Assembly: GCA_024224665.1 (NCBI GenBank)
Contig: JAAENG010000540.1
Coordinates: 1-35,178, forward strand
Source of the DNA: Chloroflexota bacterium
GTDB taxonomy: Bacteria > Chloroflexota > Anaerolineae > J102
Reading direction: 5' to 3'
Length of the DNA: 35,178 nt
A program made the translations under genes and the position numbers. Positions within the stretch are counted from its first letter, which is position 1, and each line of letters begins with the position of its first letter. The notes under the pieces are model-generated. The model searched no databases. It worked only from the letters and a program-made list of their open reading frames with translations, and was not told the DNA's origin. Below are positions 31,033-35,178 of this stretch, one piece after another.

Positions 31033-33990
31033 ATGCAATCACGCCATTGCCTCTCGTTGATTTTGGTTGGGCTCATTGTGCTGGCAACTGTTTTGCTGCC
31101 GGTCTCTACAGCATCTGCCCAAGAAGGGATCAGCCAAGCTGATCCGACTGAGGAGCAAATCGATGATCTGATACGGCAGATTATCGACAATATGACGGCA
31201 GAGCAACGGGTGGGGCAACTCTTCCTCGTTACTTTCGTCGGCAGCGACACGGGGCCAAATAGCGATATCGCCAGATTGATCCGGGATCAGCATGTCGGGG
31301 GTGTGGTGTTGTTGCCAGCCAACGAGAATTTTAGGAATGAGGGAGATACGCCGCAGACGGTTCTTCGACTCAACAACGACCTGCAGACCTACGCCTTCCG
31401 TGATCTGGATACGCCCCTTCTGTTACCCGATGGCGCTATTAACGATACCGTCACCACTTTGGGTACCATACCCGGCCTGCCCTTGCTCATAGCCATCGAC
31501 CATGAAGGAGATGGCTATCCCTATACGGGTCTGATAAAAGATTTCACACCCGTGCCCAATAATCTGGCGATTGGCGCCACCTATGATCCAGATCTGGCCG
31601 AACAAGTAGGTGAAATCGTCGGTCGAGAATTAGAGGCGGTAGGCATCAATCTGCTTCTTGGCCCATCGCTCGATGTCTTGGACAATCCTCGCCCTGAACT
31701 CAAAGGCTATCCTGGTTCCCGTACCTTTGGCGGTGATGCCTATTGGGTGGCTCAGATGGGGCAGGCTTACATCAGTGGTGTACACGAAGGGTCAGGGGAT
31801 AAAGTCGCTACAGTCGCCAAACATTTTCCCGGACAAGGGGGCAGTGATCGCCGGCCGGATCGTGAAGTGGCGACTGTGCAAAAGCCCTTATCAGCTTTGC
31901 AGCAGGTAGAGCTGGTGCCTTTCAAGGCTGTCACCGAACAAGCTGGTTCGAAAGCGGAAACCACCAACGCTCTGCTGACATCACATGTGCGCTACAAAGG
32001 TTTTCAGGAAAACCCCAGACAACTCACACCGCCGATCTCACTGGCGCCAGAATTGCAGACAATCATGGAGGGGTTCGATGACTGGCGTACGCAAGGAGGC
32101 ATTTTGGTGTCTGACGCCTTGGGTGTGCGTGCGCTCAAGCGCTATTATCAGGCTTACGAGCCCGATCGTTTCCCCACACGCCGCGTCACCCAAGAGGCTT
32201 TCTTGGCTGGGAACGATCTTCTGATCCTCTCTCAGTTTGATCGGGATGGGGTGTGGAGTACACAACTCGCAAATATGGAAGATGCCATCAATTTCTTCCG
32301 TCAGAAGTATGCTGAAGATCCTGCCTTTCGCGCTCGGGTGGATGAGTCATTAGAACGTATTATTCGGCTCAAGCTAAAGCTGTACCCTCAATTGGATTGG
32401 GGAGAGACGCAGCGATCTCCAGAGAACCTGGCCGGAACGCTCAACCAAGAGGCCGATGTGGTCACGCAGGTGGCAAGAGCGGCCAATACTCTCATTTTTC
32501 CCGGCGCGACCGAGATCGCCGACCGCCTGCCGAGCCCGCCCCTGCCAGATGAACGAGTGCTCATCTTTACCGACGCCCGACCTTTGGGTGATTGCTCTGC
32601 CTGTCCCAGTGTCCCAGCCATCCCGGCGGATGCCCTGGAGCAGATTGTCGAGCGTTTATATGGCCCGGCGGCTAGCGACCAAGTTCGGGCTGAATTGATC
32701 GCCAGCGCCAGTTTTGATGAACTGGACAGGCTGTTACGGCAGACTGAAAATCCTACCACCTTCCCGCCCGATCAGCAGCTCCCCCTTGAGCGATTTGAGC
32801 AGCTGAATGGTCTGATCAATGACTCTGACTGGATCGTCTTTGCCATGCTCGATGTAGATCAAGAGGCTTATCCCAGTTCGACCGCTCTCAAACGTTTCCT
32901 CGACCAAAGGGCTGATGTGCAACGAGATAAAAAGCTGATCGTTTTCGCGTTCAATGCACCCTATTTCTTAAGCGATACCGAGATCGGCAAACTAACCGCA
33001 TACTACGGCCTCTACAGCAAAGTCGAATCTTTTTTGGAAATGGCAGTACGTACGCTTTTTAGGGAATTGACACCATCCGGTTCTTTACCTGTCAGCGTGG
33101 CCGGTGTCAATTACGAACTCGACCGCCAACTAGAGCCCGATCCCGGTATTCCCTTTGCCCTGACTTTGTACACTCAGTCACAGGATCAGGAAGAACCGGT
33201 GGCGTTGCATTCAGGTAGCGAAAGCATTGACCTGGATGTTGGGTACCAGGTTATTTTACGGGCGGGGCCGGTGCTGGATCTGAACGGCCACGTCGTACCC
33301 GATGGCACACTGGTCGAATTCCGTTTCCTAGACCAGCAGGCAGGGGTTGAGCTACCTCGAAGGCAAGAGCCCACCACCGATGGTTTCGCCACCACCCAAA
33401 CAACCATCGAGCGTGCTGGCAGCCTGCAGCTTTCTGCCAGCGCCGGCGATGGTGCTGCTTCGGATGCACCTATCATTCTCACCATCGGTGGCGAGGCGGG
33501 CTCCTCTTTGGCGACGGCGACACCGACCTCGACACCCACATCAACCCCCAGCCCTTTACCTACTGACACCCCAACACTAACTCCGACCGCCACGACGACT
33601 GCCACGCCTACGCCCACACTTACACCAACACCTACGCCTATGGTAGCGGCCACTGAAACCAGTTCCGGTACGGGTGGACGGATCAGCTTGACCGTTTTTC
33701 TTCTGGTTCTAGTCGCCAATATGATTGCGGCATCTCTGCACTATCTGTTATCTAAAAGCGATCATCGATCCCGCCCGGTTGTTGTCAAAAACCTCTTGAT
33801 CTCGGTCATCGGTGCACAGGGCGCTTTTCTTCTTTACGCCTTAGGATGGCTTCCTGGCAGTGATTTTCTGCAAAATCAGATGGGAACGGCCGGCGCCCTG
33901 GTTGTTGCTTTCCTGGGCGGTTTGCTGCCATTTGTTACAGATCGAATCCTTCCTGAATCTCAGCCAGAACCCACTCGCTCTGTTTTGTGA
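31033..33990 (+). CDS. Membrane-anchored GH3-family protein with altered active-site motif
   Basis: From the ATG at 31033 the 985-residue protein has a signal peptide (CLSLILVGLIVLATVLLPVSTASAQ, of which the first part is hydrophobic), a GH3 N-domain (MTAEQRVGQLFLVTF, LLIAIDHEGDGYP, NLLLGPSLDVLD, KHFPGQGGSDRRPDREV) and nucleophile candidate D361 in LVSDALGVRAL. A GH3 C-domain follows, then an Ig-like region, a Thr-Pro-rich linker (about 33520-33650) and three C-terminal membrane helices. NagZ-type enzymes have KHFPGHG with a downstream DSH; here Q268 replaces that histidine and no DSH is present. A longer frame from 30946 lacks a signal peptide at its start. Confidence 0.85.
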   Translation: MQSRHCLSLILVGLIVLATVLLPVSTASAQEGISQADPTEEQIDDLIRQIIDNMTAEQRVGQLFLVTFVGSDTGPNSDIARLIRDQHVGGVVLLPANENFRNEGDTPQTVLRLNNDLQTYAFRDLDTPLLLPDGAINDTVTTLGTIPGLPLLIAIDHEGDGYPYTGLIKDFTPVPNNLAIGATYDPDLAEQVGEIVGRELEAVGINLLLGPSLDVLDNPRPELKGYPGSRTFGGDAYWVAQMGQAYISGVHEGSGDKVATVAKHFPGQGGSDRRPDREVATVQKPLSALQQVELVPFKAVTEQAGSKAETTNALLTSHVRYKGFQENPRQLTPPISLAPELQTIMEGFDDWRTQGGILVSDALGVRALKRYYQAYEPDRFPTRRVTQEAFLAGNDLLILSQFDRDGVWSTQLANMEDAINFFRQKYAEDPAFRARVDESLERIIRLKLKLYPQLDWGETQRSPENLAGTLNQEADVVTQVARAANTLIFPGATEIADRLPSPPLPDERVLIFTDARPLGDCSACPSVPAIPADALEQIVERLYGPAASDQVRAELIASASFDELDRLLRQTENPTTFPPDQQLPLERFEQLNGLINDSDWIVFAMLDVDQEAYPSSTALKRFLDQRADVQRDKKLIVFAFNAPYFLSDTEIGKLTAYYGLYSKVESFLEMAVRTLFRELTPSGSLPVSVAGVNYELDRQLEPDPGIPFALTLYTQSQDQEEPVALHSGSESIDLDVGYQVILRAGPVLDLNGHVVPDGTLVEFRFLDQQAGVELPRRQEPTTDGFATTQTTIERAGSLQLSASAGDGAASDAPIILTIGGEAGSSLATATPTSTPTSTPSPLPTDTPTLTPTATTTATPTPTLTPTPTPMVAATETSSGTGGRISLTVFLLVLVANMIAASLHYLLSKSDHRSRPVVVKNLLISVIGAQGAFLLYALGWLPGSDFLQNQMGTAGALVVAFLGGLLPFVTDRILPESQPEPTRSVL

Positions 33991-34034
33991 TGGTTGGGAA
34001 GCAGAGTCTACGCCCGGCCGACACATTCTGAATC

Positions 34035-35036
34035 ATGCCTACCCCTACACTCCCCTCCGGCTCTGTTTTGCGTGAGCGATACGAAGTGATTGATCTGATC
34101 GGCCAGGGTGGTATGGGTGCGGTCTATAAGGCAAGCGACAAGAGACTGACCGGCCGACTTTGCGCTGTCAAGGAGATCTTACCCGGCATGGTCGGTTTTC
34201 AAGATGAGCCGCAAGCCTATCAGGAACAGTTTTACCAGGAAGCGAGCATTCTTGCCCGCCTCGATCACCCCAACCTTCCCAAAGTCAGTGACTATTTTAC
34301 GCAGCATAGCCGAGAATATCTGGTCATGGATTTCGTGCCCGGCTTGGATTTGAAAGAGATTATCGACGAGGCAAGACGTCGAGACAGGTTCTTGCCAGAG
34401 AATCAAATCTTGGGGTGGGCCGACCAATTGTGTAGCGCACTTACCTATCTCCATAGCCGCAAACCCCCTGTTCTTCACCGAGATATCAAACCCTCAAATA
34501 TCAAACTGACCCCCACCGGCCATATCAAGCTCGTCGATTTCGGGCTTGTCAAACTCCTTCATGCCGACGATAGCCGTACGGTAACAGTCGTACAGGGCCG
34601 GGGCACGGTACAATACACGCCACTGGAACAATATGGTGGTGACACCGGGCATACCGATGCGCAGAGCGATATATACGGATTGGGCGCAACTCTGTATCAT
34701 CTGCTGACGCTTAAAGCCCCACCCGACGCCCGCCAGCGCTTTTTGCGCCCGGGTAGCCTTCCCCTTCCTCGCACCATCAACCCTGCCATCTCTACGAGTA
34801 CGGAACGAGCGGTCACCGCAGCGATGTCCATGCACCCGGATGACCGACCCGGTTCTATGGAGGACCTTTCAGATCTGCTTTTCAGTTCCCATGAGGTTGT
34901 GACGCCAGGGGGGATCTATCGTGTGGCCGATCCGACCTGGCTTGATGCCATACGTGAGAATACGACACTGCTGGCAATTGCGTCGATCCTTCTCGTGATC
35001 TCCCTGATCATCAGTCTGAGCAATTCCATCACCTGA
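34035..35036 (+). CDS. Membrane-anchored Ser/Thr protein kinase (PknB-like)
   Basis: This 333-residue protein has a complete Hanks-type kinase domain: glycine loop [13 protein letters not shown], lysine K46 (CAVKEIL), catalytic D150 ([12 protein letters not shown]), metal-binding D168 (VDFGLVKL), an activation segment with [15 protein letters not shown] and [14 protein letters not shown] short juxtamembrane stretch leads to one transmembrane helix at the very C-terminus ([18 protein letters not shown]), with almost no extracellular sensor domain. It starts 44 bases after the GH3-like gene on the same strand, so the two may be co-transcribed and act in cell-envelope signalling (inference). Confidence 0.94.
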   Translation: MPTPTLPSGSVLRERYEVIDLIGQGGMGAVYKASDKRLTGRLCAVKEILPGMVGFQDEPQAYQEQFYQEASILARLDHPNLPKVSDYFTQHSREYLVMDFVPGLDLKEIIDEARRRDRFLPENQILGWADQLCSALTYLHSRKPPVLHRDIKPSNIKLTPTGHIKLVDFGLVKLLHADDSRTVTVVQGRGTVQYTPLEQYGGDTGHTDAQSDIYGLGATLYHLLTLKAPPDARQRFLRPGSLPLPRTINPAISTSTERAVTAAMSMHPDDRPGSMEDLSDLLFSSHEVVTPGGIYRVADPTWLDAIRENTTLLAIASILLVISLIISLSNSIT

Positions 35037-35105
35037 ACCCATACGAGTCTATTTCGGCGAAAGTAAATGTACGGTTTGCAGTAGGCGATTCATCGTCGTG
35101 ACCCC

Positions 35106-35119
35106 AGCGCAAAAGCGCT
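35106..35119. terminator. Small hairpin after the kinase gene
   Basis: AGCGC-AAAA-GCGCT forms a 5-bp stem with a 4-base loop about 70 bases after the kinase stop. There is no T-run; it immediately precedes the repeat copy at 35121. Confidence 0.3.
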
Positions 35120-35120
35120 A

Positions 35121-35169
35121 ATGAAGGTTAATTATTTATTTCGGTAATGTTTTCTTGCCAGGTCCGCCG
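35121..35169 (-). repeat. Inverted copy of the hairpin-array repeat end
   Basis: All 49 bases are the exact reverse complement of 23961-24009. Similarity continues weakly into the last nine bases of the window, where the distal arm of the fifth hairpin would begin, so the window probably cuts through a full second copy. Confidence 0.95.
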
Positions 35170-35178
35170 GAGGATGAA

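Noticed and set aside
33186-33719. 177-codon minus-strand frame rich in Gly/Val
   Set aside because: It is the antisense of the Thr-Pro linker and Ig-like region of the GH3-like gene; low complexity produces the long frame.
24010-35120. Composite transposon bounded by the 49-bp inverted repeats
   Set aside because: The enclosed genes include conserved housekeeping-type genes such as tex, no transposase is present and the repeats do not look like IS ends; inversion or independent dispersal is more likely.

Overview
The window most resembles an environmental Chloroflexota genome (Anaerolineae or Caldilineae-like); this is inference, since no rRNA or other phylogenetic marker is present. It rests on a sufR-CBDSU operon, a secreted protein ending in a YLP-type C-terminus, Thr-Pro-rich linkers on surface enzymes, a PPK with a helix-hairpin-helix extension, many small toxin-antitoxin (TA) pairs, and intergenic space filled with short-period arrays and hairpin-rich repeats.

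Layout. 1-491: remnant of a tyrosine recombinase. 492-5429: glycine cleavage operon, made of a sigma70-type promoter, a tandem glycine riboswitch, an intrinsic terminator, then gcvT-gcvH-gcvPA-gcvPB. 5430-7800: an accessory patch with a secreted cohesin-like protein between long imperfect inverted repeats, one of them split by a ~200-bp internally deleted insertion sequence (IS) with a target-site duplication, plus a second transposase fragment. 7809-15170 (minus strand): an SUF iron-sulfur assembly operon sufR-sufC-sufB-sufD-sufS-sufU-[toxin-antitoxin]-sufT, with a clear promoter and a palindromic candidate operator before sufR. 15730-18231: ppk1 with an extra N-terminal domain. 18257-21983 (minus): a DUF3524/GT4 glycosyltransferase related to the tRNA-queuosine mannosyltransferase, mutY, a small zinc-ribbon membrane protein and a degenerate DprA-like protein. 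21984-24586: a long palindrome, a frameshifted MNT/HEPN-type TA locus, yigZ, a hairpin-array repeat and mazEF. 24605-30890: tex, an alpha/beta hydrolase, a cupin, an orphan antitoxin-like protein, an SbnI/SerK-like ParB-fold protein and a secreted gluzincin-like protein. 31033-35036: a membrane-anchored GH3-like protein lacking the usual NagZ Asp-His motif, followed by a Ser/Thr kinase. The window ends inside an inverted copy of the hairpin-array repeat.

How the genes work together. The gcv genes are under direct glycine control by the riboswitch. GcvP is the two-subunit type, and no gcvL is present here. The SUF genes form a complete scaffold, desulfurase, sulfur-carrier and targeting set, with an Fe-S-sensing type repressor as the first gene; MutY (4Fe-4S) nearby is a possible client. 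The clearest oddities are the TA pair inside the suf operon, the nested IS remnant, the hairpin-array repeat with a perfect 49-bp inverted copy about 11 kb away, the 7-bp-period intergenic arrays, and several enzymes with altered catalytic motifs. No CRISPR array, rRNA or tRNA gene was recognised.
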